From assembly GCA_023418315.1 (NCBI GenBank), contig JAEZZY010000042.1, forward strand, positions 1 to 25,554: a stretch of 25,554 nucleotides of DNA. The letters are read 5' to 3'. Below the pieces are notes generated by a model. That model was not told the DNA's origin. It saw nothing but the letters and a program-made list of their open reading frames with translations, and searched no databases. The DNA comes from Bacteroidota bacterium. Its GTDB lineage: Bacteria > Bacteroidota > Bacteroidia > Chitinophagales > Chitinophagaceae. Below are positions 7,068-15,244 of the stretch, piece after piece. A program made the translations under genes and the position numbers. Position 1 is the stretch's first letter. Each line of letters starts with the position of its first letter.

Positions 7068-8078
7068 TTGAAAAAAATCCTTATTATACAAACTGCCTTC
7101 ATCGGCGATGTAGTACTTGCTACCGGCATCCTCGAAAAACTACATTCATTTTTCCCCGATGCGCAGATAGATTTTCTGCTTCGTAAAGGTAATGAAGGCT
7201 TATTAAAAGACCATCCTTTTCTTCATAATGTTTGGCTATGGGATAAGAAAAAAGAAAAGAATAGGAATTTATTAAGAATTATCCGCCAAATCCGGAAAGA
7301 GCAGTACAGCCACGTGATCAACCTACAGCGTTTTTTCAGTTCCGGATTGATTACTTTTTTTTCCGGCGCTCCCTATAAGGCCGGTTTTGATAAAAATCCT
7401 TTTTCTTTTTGTTTTACTCAAAAAATAAATCACCTTCTTTCTGCTCCCTATAGCGCTTCTATTATTCATGAAACAGACCGAAACCATGCATTGATAGCTA
7501 ACCTTACTGATGATGTGAAAGCCCTGCCCAAGCTTTATCCTTCTGCAAAAGATTATGCGCATACGGCCTCGCTCAAAACGAATCCGTACATCTGCATCGC
7601 GCCTTCATCCGTATGGTTCACCAAACAATTTCCCCCCGAAAAATGGAGCGAACTGATTAACGCCTTGCCGGAGAATTATACGATTTATTTATTAGGTGCG
7701 CCCGGTGATGAAGCCATCGCTCAAGATATCATCACTCATAGCCATCATAGGAAGCCGGTTTCCCTCTGCGGAAAATTAAGTTTTCTGGAATCTGCCGCAC
7801 TGATGAAAGATGCAGTGATGAACTATACCAACGATTCGGCTCCGTTACATTTCGCCTCGGCTATGAATGCCCCCGTTACAGCCGTTTATTGTTCTACCGT
7901 ACCGGCATTCGGCTTCGGTCCTTTGAGCGACAGGAGCAAAATCGTGGAAATAAAGGAATCCTTATCCTGCAGACCTTGCGGGTTGCACGGGCATAAAGCT
8001 TGTCCGATGGGACATTTTAAATGCGCTAAAAAAATTACAAACGATCAATTGATATGGTGGATTTCGAAGAAGATATAA
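7068..8078 (+). CDS. Glycosyltransferase family 9 (heptosyltransferase-like)
   Basis: GT9 enzyme with a GT-B fold that normally transfers heptose or a related sugar to lipopolysaccharide core at the cytoplasmic face of the inner membrane. The 336 residues start with KKILIIQTAFIGDVVLATGIL, whose Asp14 is the family's conserved acidic residue. APSSVWFTKQFPPEKW begins the C-terminal domain, and TNDSAPLHFASAMNAPV is the donor-binding signature. The C-terminal Cys/His cluster CRPCGLHGHKACPMGHFKC is typical of heptosyltransferases. The start is TTG: no in-frame ATG lies nearby, and this start gives the family N-terminus. It overlaps the next gene by 25 bases. Acceptor and sugar are unknown; no other LPS-core gene is adjacent. 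Confidence 0.9.
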   Translation: MKKILIIQTAFIGDVVLATGILEKLHSFFPDAQIDFLLRKGNEGLLKDHPFLHNVWLWDKKKEKNRNLLRIIRQIRKEQYSHVINLQRFFSSGLITFFSGAPYKAGFDKNPFSFCFTQKINHLLSAPYSASIIHETDRNHALIANLTDDVKALPKLYPSAKDYAHTASLKTNPYICIAPSSVWFTKQFPPEKWSELINALPENYTIYLLGAPGDEAIAQDIITHSHHRKPVSLCGKLSFLESAALMKDAVMNYTNDSAPLHFASAMNAPVTAVYCSTVPAFGFGPLSDRSKIVEIKESLSCRPCGLHGHKACPMGHFKCAKKITNDQLIWWISKKI

Positions 8079-8623
8079 AAAAAGCCGTAGCTGTATTGCA
8101 AAACGGAGGCACCCTCCTTTACCCCACCGATACCGTATGGGGCTTAGGCTGCGATGCCACCAATGAGCATGCGATAGAAAAGTTATATTCCATCAAACAA
8201 CGCCCTAAAGAAAAATCATGGATCATACTCCTTGCCGATGCACGCGACATCCTGAACTATGTAGCCGCACCGCCGCCGGATATTATAGCCATAGTGGAAC
8301 AGATGACCGAACCCACTACCATCATTTATGACGGCGCTATAGACCTTGCCGAAAATGCCCTGCACGAAAACGGAAGCATAGCCATCCGCGTAACGAATGA
8401 TCCTTTTTGCAAAGCCCTGATAAAACGCTTCCGCAAGCCCCTTGTTTCTACATCTGCCAATATCAGTGGCGCTGCTACTCCCTCTGTTTTTTCGATGATA
8501 GACCCTATAATTATTAAAAATGTGGACTATGTGGTAACCTACCAGCAGGAGGATAATACGGTTCGTGCGCCGTCAAGGATAATACGCATAGATGACAACG
8601 GCAAAATACACAGAATAAGATAA
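8054..8623 (+). CDS. tsaC: L-threonylcarbamoyladenylate synthase (TsaC/YrdC family)
   Basis: Makes threonylcarbamoyl-AMP from threonine, bicarbonate and ATP, the first step of the t6A37 modification in ANN-decoding tRNAs. The 189 residues match TsaC length without the extra Sua5 C-terminal domain. Visible motifs: GGTLLYPTDTVWGLGCDA (18-35), IKQRPKEKSW (47-56) with the conserved Lys-x-Arg, and STSANISG (132-139). It starts inside the end of the GT9 gene (25-base overlap, different frame), so translation is likely coupled. The YciO branch is the main alternative, but the KxR and SxN residues favour a true synthase. The partner tsaB/D/E genes are not in the window. Bicarbonate is also the product of the carbonic anhydrase at 147, though nothing here links the two. 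Confidence 0.9.
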   Translation: MVDFEEDIKKAVAVLQNGGTLLYPTDTVWGLGCDATNEHAIEKLYSIKQRPKEKSWIILLADARDILNYVAAPPPDIIAIVEQMTEPTTIIYDGAIDLAENALHENGSIAIRVTNDPFCKALIKRFRKPLVSTSANISGAATPSVFSMIDPIIIKNVDYVVTYQQEDNTVRAPSRIIRIDDNGKIHRIR

Positions 8624-8699
8624 TCATTCAAACAGGTAATTGCCTCCTTCAAGGCTCTCTGACCGCATTTATACAATATGAATACACTCCCTTCCCTTG

Positions 8700-11600
8700 T
8701 TAATTCAAACTCCTGAAGTCCACAGGTACCAGCTTACTCACACCCGCTTCCTGCATGGTTACGCCGTATATCACATCTACGGCCGCCATCGTTTGCTTGT
8801 TGTGCGTTACGATGATGAACTGTGAGTTGTCGGAGAACTTGCGAATCATCTGGGTAAACTTGCCTACGTTCGCATCATCCAGTGGTGCATCCACTTCATC
8901 CAAAATACAGAATGGCGCCGGCTTAATCAGATAAATGGCAAAAAGGAAGGCGGTGGAAGTCAGTGTTTTTTCCCCTCCGGAAAGCTGAGTGAGCGTACTT
9001 GGGCGCTTGCCTTTGGGCTGGGCATAAATTTCAATTCCGCTATCTGCTACATTATCGGGGTCGGTAAGGCGCAGGTCGCAGGTATCTTCTTCCGTAAACA
9101 AGGCTTTAAATACCTGTATAAAGTTTTCGCGCACTTTATCAAAGGTTTCTTTGAATTTGGCATTAGCTGTATTTTCCACTTCTTCAATGGTAGCCAGCAA
9201 AGACTCTTTAGCGCTTACTAAATCGTTTTTTTGTTCGATAATAAACTCATGGCGCAACTTAATTTCCGAATAGGCTTCTATAGCCGTAGGATTAATCTCG
9301 CCCATGTTTTCCAGCCTCTTTTTGATGCGTTCGGATTCGGCAAGCAGTTCTTCTACCGGCTTGTCGCTGCTTCGTTCTTCATCAATAATCTCATCCAGAT
9401 TCACGCGAAATTCCACGTTCAGGCGTTCTTTCAACCCTGCCAGGCGTAATTTCATTTCATTGAGTTGCTCCCGAATGCCGTTCAGCAATGTATCTGCTTG
9501 TTCTTTTTCCCGACGTTTTTGGTTGAGTTGTCCTTCCTGCGCGGAGAGTGCGTTTCTAAATTCATAGTAAAGCCTGTCTTTTTCATTCAGGTTTTTTTCG
9601 TCGGCTTCTTTTTTGCTCAGCAATTCATACAGCTCGGTATCGCCGCCATGCAGTTTTCCTTCCGTTTCGGTGAGCAGTAAGGTTGTTTGCTGGAGTTGCT
9701 CTTTATTGGAAAGGATTTGTGTTTCCAGGTTTTTAAGCTGTCCGGTACGGAAAACAAGTTCTTGTTTCAGTCCTTCCAGTTTGCTTTGCTGGCGTGTATA
9801 GGCTATGTTTTGCTGGTTGTATTCTTGCGTAGCGGTGTTAAATTCCTGCTCTACAAGTTTAAAACGATCTTCCGCTTTTGCAATATCTTCTTGTGCGGCT
9901 TTCAGCATTTCGGTGATGTCCTCCAGCTCCATCCGGGTATCGGCTATATCATCGTTGGTTTGCGCCAATTGTTCCTGTAAATCTGCCCTGCGCTTTTCCG
10001 CAGATTGATTGAGTTGTTCAAAATTTTCCGCACGGTTGGCAAAGTTGGCGATGTTGTTTTCAAGCTGGTTGATGCCTCGGCGGGTTTCTTCTATGGCGCG
10101 GTCATTCAGCTCCTGATTAAAACCGGTAAGTAAGGTTTGGGTTTCGCTGATATATTTTTTCAGCTCAGTGGTTTTTGCCGTGAGGTCTGTTATTTCAAGG
10201 GCAAGGCGCTCCAGGTTTTTGGCGCGTCCTATTTTATTTCCTTCAAACAAGCCTACGGAACCACCGCCAATCGTAAATTTCCCACGAATCATTTTACCGG
10301 CCTTATCTACTATGCGGGCATCGCCTGCGGGCAAGGTGGCTATATCCATACCCTCTTCGGCTACATACACATTCCCTAAAAGATGCTGTGCTAAAGGCTT
10401 GTAGGGTTCATCCACCGTTATCAAGCTCAGCGCGGGAATCAGTCCGTTTTTCGCTTCAGTGGTTGCCGGTGTTTGTTCTTCTATGTCGTTCAAGATAAAA
10501 AAATTGGCTTTACCTTTTTTATTCGCATCCAAAAGGTTCACTGCCTTTACCGCTTCCGACAGGTTATCTACAAGGTAGTAATTGAGGTAATTATCCAAGA
10601 GGTTTTCGATAGCGGTGCGGTATTCATTTTTCACCACAAATACATCCGAAAGGAGCGGTGCATCATTTTTCCATTCTTTATTTTTCTTCAAGAATTTGAT
10701 GCTGTCGGGATAACCTTCCAGGCTTTCCACCAGGGATTTCAGCAGATCGTGTTCGTTGCGGCGACTGTCCAGTTTTCGGTTTTCCTCTACCAGTTCGGCA
10801 CGTAGGGTTTCCAGTTGTTCCTGGCTTTGTAATATCTTGGTTTTTATTTCTTCCTGCCGGGCAAGAAGGTCTTGCAAATGATCTTGTGTTTCCTGGAGTT
10901 TTTCGGCAGCATCTTGTTTCTCCTTATTCACCTGGTCTATCTGGCTGCTGCGCTGCCTGGTTTCATCGGCTAATTGTTGCAGGCTGCGTTGCAGGTTCAT
11001 CACCGAGGTATCGGCTATAGCCACTTTTTTTTCCGCATCGAACTGGGTGCGTTGCTTTAGCTGATATTCATTTTTTAACTGCTCTACTATTTTTTTCTTC
11101 TCGTCATAGGCAGTACGCTTTTCATCGGTGGCGGCGCGGAGTTTTTCCAGGGCTTCCCGTACGTTCTCCAATTCTGTGGTTTCTTTTTCCGTTTGTTCCC
11201 TGCTTTGGTGAATGGAGGTTTGAATTTGCTGTAGTTGCGTATCGGCTCCGGCTAAAAATTCATTCAGGCTTTTCCGGCGTTCTTGCAAATGCTCCAGACG
11301 CTGTGCCGCCAGTTTTTTATCACTTTCCAGTTGGCGCAGCCGGTTTACCAGTTCATTGAATTGCTTTTGCAATCCGTTCAACTCTTGTTCTTTTTGCAGC
11401 AGCAGCAATTTACTTTTCTCTACTCCCGCTTCTTCGGTGGCTACTGCGGCTTCCAATTGTGCTTTGCGGTCCGTTTCCCGATCATGCTGCTCATTCAGCT
11501 CTTTATACTGGTCATTGAATTGTGCGAGCGATGCCTTAGCCAATTCTATGCTTACTTCTTTGTATTCATTCTTTATTTGATAAAAACGCTCTGCTTTCTT

Positions 11601-12227
11601 CGCCTGGCTTTCCAGGGTGCGGACATTATTTCCTATTTCAAAAAGCAAATCTTCGATGCGGGAAATATCCTGCTGTGTAGCCTCCAGCTTTTGCTTGGCT
11701 TCTTTTTTTCTGGTTTTATAGATGGAAATGCCGGCGGCTTGTTCCAGCATTCTGCGGCGGCTGCCGTCTTTGTCTTTGATGATGTCATCCACCATGCCCA
11801 GCTCTATAATGGCATAGCTGTCGTTGCTTACACCGGTATCCAAAAACAGGTTGTGAATGTCTTTCAAGCGACAGGTTACGTCATTGAGGCGGTATTCACT
11901 TTCTCCATTCTTATAGAATTTCCGGCTGATGGTAACGGTGGTAAATTCTGTAGGAAGAAGATTCCGGGTATTTTCAAAAGTGAGCGAAACCTCTGCCATC
12001 CCGCTACCGGCGCGGGTTCGGGAGCCGTTGAAGATAAGATCTTCAAGGTTATCGGAACGAAGGGCTTTTATTTTATGCTCGCCAATTACCCATCGGATTG
12101 CATCTACAATATTGGATTTGCCGCAACCGTTCGGGCCTACAATACCGGTAATGGGATGATCCAGCAACACATGGGTCTTATCCGCAAAGGATTTGAATCC
12201 TTTTATCTCTAATGACTTTAAACGCAA
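8700..12227 (-). CDS. smc: Chromosome segregation protein SMC
   Basis: ABC-type ATPase of the SMC-ScpAB condensin complex, which organises and helps segregate the chromosome. At 1175 residues it is full length. The N-terminal head has Walker A GPNGCGKS (31-38). Two long Gln/Glu/Lys-rich coiled-coil arms (about 170-500 and 675-1000) flank a hinge at about 505-665 containing EGYPDSIKFLKKNKEW and FTIGGGSVG. The C-terminal head has signature LSGGE (1082-1086) and Walker B CILDEVDAPLDD with Asp1110 and Glu1111. scpA and scpB are not adjacent. The next gene upstream on the same strand is an exported protein of unknown function, with 121 bp between them holding a -7 element. The antisense reading frames in this region are shadows of the coiled coil. 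Confidence 0.97.
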   Translation of the reverse strand: MRLKSLEIKGFKSFADKTHVLLDHPITGIVGPNGCGKSNIVDAIRWVIGEHKIKALRSDNLEDLIFNGSRTRAGSGMAEVSLTFENTRNLLPTEFTTVTISRKFYKNGESEYRLNDVTCRLKDIHNLFLDTGVSNDSYAIIELGMVDDIIKDKDGSRRRMLEQAAGISIYKTRKKEAKQKLEATQQDISRIEDLLFEIGNNVRTLESQAKKAERFYQIKNEYKEVSIELAKASLAQFNDQYKELNEQHDRETDRKAQLEAAVATEEAGVEKSKLLLLQKEQELNGLQKQFNELVNRLRQLESDKKLAAQRLEHLQERRKSLNEFLAGADTQLQQIQTSIHQSREQTEKETTELENVREALEKLRAATDEKRTAYDEKKKIVEQLKNEYQLKQRTQFDAEKKVAIADTSVMNLQRSLQQLADETRQRSSQIDQVNKEKQDAAEKLQETQDHLQDLLARQEEIKTKILQSQEQLETLRAELVEENRKLDSRRNEHDLLKSLVESLEGYPDSIKFLKKNKEWKNDAPLLSDVFVVKNEYRTAIENLLDNYLNYYLVDNLSEAVKAVNLLDANKKGKANFFILNDIEEQTPATTEAKNGLIPALSLITVDEPYKPLAQHLLGNVYVAEEGMDIATLPAGDARIVDKAGKMIRGKFTIGGGSVGLFEGNKIGRAKNLERLALEITDLTAKTTELKKYISETQTLLTGFNQELNDRAIEETRRGINQLENNIANFANRAENFEQLNQSAEKRRADLQEQLAQTNDDIADTRMELEDITEMLKAAQEDIAKAEDRFKLVEQEFNTATQEYNQQNIAYTRQQSKLEGLKQELVFRTGQLKNLETQILSNKEQLQQTTLLLTETEGKLHGGDTELYELLSKKEADEKNLNEKDRLYYEFRNALSAQEGQLNQKRREKEQADTLLNGIREQLNEMKLRLAGLKERLNVEFRVNLDEIIDEERSSDKPVEELLAESERIKKRLENMGEINPTAIEAYSEIKLRHEFIIEQKNDLVSAKESLLATIEEVENTANAKFKETFDKVRENFIQVFKALFTEEDTCDLRLTDPDNVADSGIEIYAQPKGKRPSTLTQLSGGEKTLTSTAFLFAIYLIKPAPFCILDEVDAPLDDANVGKFTQMIRKFSDNSQFIIVTHNKQTMAAVDVIYGVTMQEAGVSKLVPVDFRSLN

Positions 12228-12260
12228 TTTGAAATTTTAAATTTATATGGTATAACCGAA

Positions 12261-12268
12261 CAAAAATA
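12261..12268 (-). promoter_or_regulatory. -7 promoter element (TATTTTTG) of smc
   Basis: Reading on the minus strand, TATTTTTG matches TAnnTTTG and lies 33 bases before the smc ATG, giving a leader of roughly 30 bases. No clear -33 TTTG at the right distance. Confidence 0.42.
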
Positions 12269-12348
12269 GGCTTTTTTGATGCCTACAGCATCTCCGCATC
12301 CTGCAATGTGCATAACATGTGAAATGAACTATAAATGTGTTTTACAGA

Positions 12349-12966
12349 CTATCTTCTACGTCTTTTTTTCTTTCCTTCGTCGTAGCGTTCATGAGGTAGC
12401 TTTTCTCTTTGGGAAGAGGCTTCTTCCCCATCATCAGCTTCCTCGTCATCCTGTGTTTTTTCCCTTGCTATAGGCTCATCCTCCGGCTCGTCTGTTTCCT
12501 GTGGCTCTGCTCTTATGGGTTCTCGTGAGCTGCGCAGCGCATTGGTAATGTCCATATCAAAGGAGCGTTCCTTTAGGGCAAAATCCGAAATTTTTTTACC
12601 AAGTGCATTATATCCTTCTTCATCTTCAGGATTTAGCGACTCGGCGGGGATCATTACATCTTTTACAAACTGCCGCTGGATTACCAGATAATTTTTCACG
12701 GCTACAATCAGTTCCCGCCCATCGCCTTCGGCATACATACGGCTCAGGATAGAAATATGTTCGTTTAAAAAATTTTCATTCGCATTTCTTAGCGCGGGCA
12801 GGCTACTCATATTTTTATTTTGATAGGAATCGTCAAAAAGTTTTATCCACAACGATTTTCCGTCATCAGCATCTTCTTTTATCTTCATGATCTGCCCATT
12901 GGAAAGTTGCGCCCATAGCGGTGCGCTTATAAATCCGAAGAGTAAGAAAAGGATTAATTTTTTCAT
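12349..12966 (-). CDS. Exported protein of unknown function with acidic linker and basic tail
   Basis: I do not recognise the family. The 205-residue product has a clear signal peptide (MKKLILFLLFGFISAPLWAQ, cleavage after residue 20) and a mostly helical, charged body (about 21-145) with no Cys. Then comes a disordered-looking segment rich in Glu, Asp, Pro and Gln (about 146-187) and a strongly basic end, KKKRRRR. The frame extends to a TTG at 12993, but that codon lies inside the -7 promoter box, so I chose the ATG at 12966, which gives the ideal signal peptide. It is co-directional with and upstream of smc. The opposite charges of the last 60 residues suggest an electrostatic interaction or surface/peptidoglycan contact, which is inference only. 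Confidence 0.8.
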   Translation of the reverse strand: MKKLILFLLFGFISAPLWAQLSNGQIMKIKEDADDGKSLWIKLFDDSYQNKNMSSLPALRNANENFLNEHISILSRMYAEGDGRELIVAVKNYLVIQRQFVKDVMIPAESLNPEDEEGYNALGKKISDFALKERSFDMDITNALRSSREPIRAEPQETDEPEDEPIAREKTQDDEEADDGEEASSQREKLPHERYDEGKKKRRRR

Positions 12967-12990
12967 TGGATTTTTATTTAAAACAAGCAG

Positions 12991-12998
12991 CAAATATA
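12991..12998 (-). promoter_or_regulatory. -7 promoter element (TATATTTG) of the exported unknown protein
   Basis: Exact TAnnTTTG on the minus strand, 24 bases before the ATG at 12966. It overlaps the alternative TTG start, which argues for the ATG. Confidence 0.52.
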
Positions 12999-13071
12999 CT
13001 ACGGTTGAATTTTATTCTTCATGCAGACGAAAATAGTATGTTCTATGATAGATGGCCGTATCAAGATCACA

Positions 13072-13731
13072 TCACCTATTCACAAAAAAGCAAAATACTT
13101 CTTTAGGTCCGTGCACCCCTACCACCAATGTTTTTTCTATATCCGCCGTGCGGCTGGGGCCGGTGTTCAGATTAATCATCGAAGGAAGATTGCTGCCGTA
13201 TTTTTTTCGTATCCAATCTAACCCGTCTTGTATATCGGCTACCACCTGCCCTGCATAGGCAACGATGATATGTACCGGATAGAAAGCCGTGGAAATGCGT
13301 CCTAAATTTTGCTTGCTGCTCAAAACTGCAGAACCTGTACGCGCTACCAACGCCTCGCATGTGGTAATGCTGGCATCCGCAGTGGTATTGCCGGCATCCG
13401 CCGGATGAATAAAATCAAGCCTGTTGTTTTGAAAATGATGAAGCAACCGTTCATCCGCACAAATCATTTCCGTCCATCCACGGTCGTCATATAAAGTATG
13501 GAGATGGTCTAAAAGCTCCTGTTCGTGGGCGCAAAAAACAAACTTACCGCCGAGCCTGATAAACTCCGTAGCAAACTGCTCTTCCAAAGACAATTCGCTT
13601 TGTTGGTAATGATCTTTTATAGCACCTTTATCCATTTCCGGGAAAGGCATGCTCACTGTTTCCTTATGTAATCCCTTCCGGATGCGGGCTAATATTTGTT
13701 CTTTGGCTTTTGAAGTTTTAAATGTGGACAT
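13072..13731 (-). CDS. LUD-domain protein (LutC/YkgG-like), stand-alone
   Basis: A 219-residue LUD (lactate utilisation) domain protein. In the LutABC/YkgEFG complex the LutC subunit works with an Fe-S protein and a ferredoxin-type protein to oxidise L-lactate. Recognisable family features: ADASITTCEALVARTGSAVL (about 117-136), the hydrophobic HIIVAYAGQVVADI stretch, and the C-terminal GPSRTADIEKT followed by GVHGPKE. LutA and LutB are not adjacent: the neighbours are an exported unknown protein and ugd. So the role may be lactate-linked with partners elsewhere, or different. The ATG at 13731 begins MSTFKTSKAKEQILARIRKGL, a normal LutC N-terminus. Confidence 0.87.
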   Translation of the reverse strand: MSTFKTSKAKEQILARIRKGLHKETVSMPFPEMDKGAIKDHYQQSELSLEEQFATEFIRLGGKFVFCAHEQELLDHLHTLYDDRGWTEMICADERLLHHFQNNRLDFIHPADAGNTTADASITTCEALVARTGSAVLSSKQNLGRISTAFYPVHIIVAYAGQVVADIQDGLDWIRKKYGSNLPSMINLNTGPSRTADIEKTLVVGVHGPKEVFCFFVNR

Positions 13732-13806
13732 TCGGATATAAGTTGGAACGCCAAAAATAACAATCGGTTTACGAAATCGGGCTATGATAAATGAATATAT
13801 ATTGAT

Positions 13807-13814
13807 TAGTTTTG
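13807..13814 (+). promoter_or_regulatory. -7 promoter element (TAGTTTTG) of ugd
   Basis: Exact TAnnTTTG, 28 bases before the ugd ATG, in the divergent region between the LUD gene and ugd. No well-placed -33 element was found. Confidence 0.48.
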
Positions 13815-13842
13815 CGCCTGTTTATTAAAAAAATACACTCAA

Positions 13843-15216
13843 ATGAAATTAGCCATCGTTGGTACCGGATATGTGGGCTTGGTAACAGGCACCTGTTTTG
13901 CCGAAACAGGTAATGACGTAATGTGCATAGATGTAAATGAAGAGAAAATACAGCAACTACGCGCAGGGGAAACACCTATCTACGAGCCCGGACTTGAAAA
14001 TCTGCTTGCAAGAAATATAAAGGACGGAAGATTGCAATTTACCACCTCTTTGGAAGAAGGAGTAAAAGATGCACAAATCATTTTCCTTGCTCTTCCTACA
14101 CCGCCCGGCAAAGACGGCGCCGCCGATCTTCAGTTTGTACTACGGGTTGCAGAAGATCTTAGCAAAATGATTACTTCCTATAAAGTGATTGTAAATAAAA
14201 GTACCGTTCCGGTAGGCACGGCAGAGAAAGTAGCACAAGTACTTTCCCTAAACCTTGATAAAGAATTGTTCGATGTGGTTTCCAATCCGGAATTTCTGCG
14301 GGAAGGCGTGGCGGTAGATGATTTTTTGAAACCGGACAGAGTAGTAATCGGCACTTCTTCCGAAAAAGCGAAAAAGCTGATGGATGAATTGTATCAGCCT
14401 TTCGTACGCCAGGGAAATCCCATTTATTTTATGGATGAACGTTCTTCGGAAATGACAAAATATGCGGCAAACGCCTATCTCGCCATGCGCATTTCTTTTA
14501 TGAATGAAATGGCGAACCTCTGCGAAAAAGCGGGTGCGAATGTAGATATGGTACGGGTAGGCATGGGTAGCGACAGTCGCATAGGAAAACGCTTTCTGTT
14601 CTCCGGCATTGGCTATGGTGGCAGTTGTTTTCCTAAGGATGTGCAAGCATTAGGCAGAACGGCGGATGAGCATGATTATGAATTTCAATTGGTGAACACC
14701 ACCATGAAAGTGAATGAACGCCAGAAAACACGACTGGGTAAAAAAGTGAAAGAATTTTACGGCAACGATCTTTCCGGAAAAACCTTTGCCCTATGGGGAC
14801 TTGCTTTTAAACCTGAAACTGATGACATTCGCGAAGCGCCGGCCTTGGAACTGATAAAAGAGTTGAAAGCCGCAGGTGCACATATCCGGGCATTTGACCC
14901 TGAAGCCATGCCGAATGTGAAGAACAGCATTAAAGAAGAAGTATATTACGCCACCGATCAATACGACACGCTGCAAGGCGCTGATGCCTTACTAATCGCT
15001 ACGGAATGGAGTGAATTTCGCAACCCCGATTTCCAAAAAATGGAAAACACCTTAAACAGCCCCATTGTCTTCGACGGACGAAATGTTTATACGCTGGAGA
15101 AAATGGAGACCTTGCCGTTTTATTATGAAAGTATAGGCAGGAGAATTGTGCACCCGGAATTGCGAAATAAACAAAAACAACATAGCCAATCCATACAACA
15201 GCTTACTAACGACTAA
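13843..15216 (+). CDS. ugd: UDP-glucose 6-dehydrogenase
   Basis: Oxidises UDP-glucose to UDP-glucuronate with two NAD+, in the cytoplasm. The 457 residues contain the NAD-binding GTGYVG (7-12), NKSTVPVGTAEKV, the catalytic core NPEFLREGVAVDDF, and GYGGSCFPKD with catalytic Cys262. The C-terminal UDP-binding domain includes WGLAFKPETDDIREAP. The final 20 or so residues (NKQKQHSQSIQQ) form a polar extension. The decarboxylase gene follows after 28 bases on the same strand, so the pair should make UDP-glucuronate and then UDP-xylose. A conserved Tyr in this family is a known target of tyrosine kinases, but no kinase is encoded nearby. Confidence 0.96.
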   Translation: MKLAIVGTGYVGLVTGTCFAETGNDVMCIDVNEEKIQQLRAGETPIYEPGLENLLARNIKDGRLQFTTSLEEGVKDAQIIFLALPTPPGKDGAADLQFVLRVAEDLSKMITSYKVIVNKSTVPVGTAEKVAQVLSLNLDKELFDVVSNPEFLREGVAVDDFLKPDRVVIGTSSEKAKKLMDELYQPFVRQGNPIYFMDERSSEMTKYAANAYLAMRISFMNEMANLCEKAGANVDMVRVGMGSDSRIGKRFLFSGIGYGGSCFPKDVQALGRTADEHDYEFQLVNTTMKVNERQKTRLGKKVKEFYGNDLSGKTFALWGLAFKPETDDIREAPALELIKELKAAGAHIRAFDPEAMPNVKNSIKEEVYYATDQYDTLQGADALLIATEWSEFRNPDFQKMENTLNSPIVFDGRNVYTLEKMETLPFYYESIGRRIVHPELRNKQKQHSQSIQQLTND

Positions 15217-15244
15217 CCAGTTTTTCCACTAACAACGCAACAAC

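Noticed and set aside
8624..8699. Possible terminator between convergent tsaC and smc
   Set aside because: Only a tiny CCTT-C-AAGG symmetry is visible and no T-run follows a stable stem, so I do not call a terminator.
11283..12212. A 309-codon open frame on the plus strand opposite smc
   Set aside because: It lies antisense to the SMC N-terminal head and coiled coil. Its Phe/Leu/Gln-rich composition is the mirror of Lys/Glu-rich coding sequence, with no domain or start signal. Same for the other plus-strand frames at 9231-10805.
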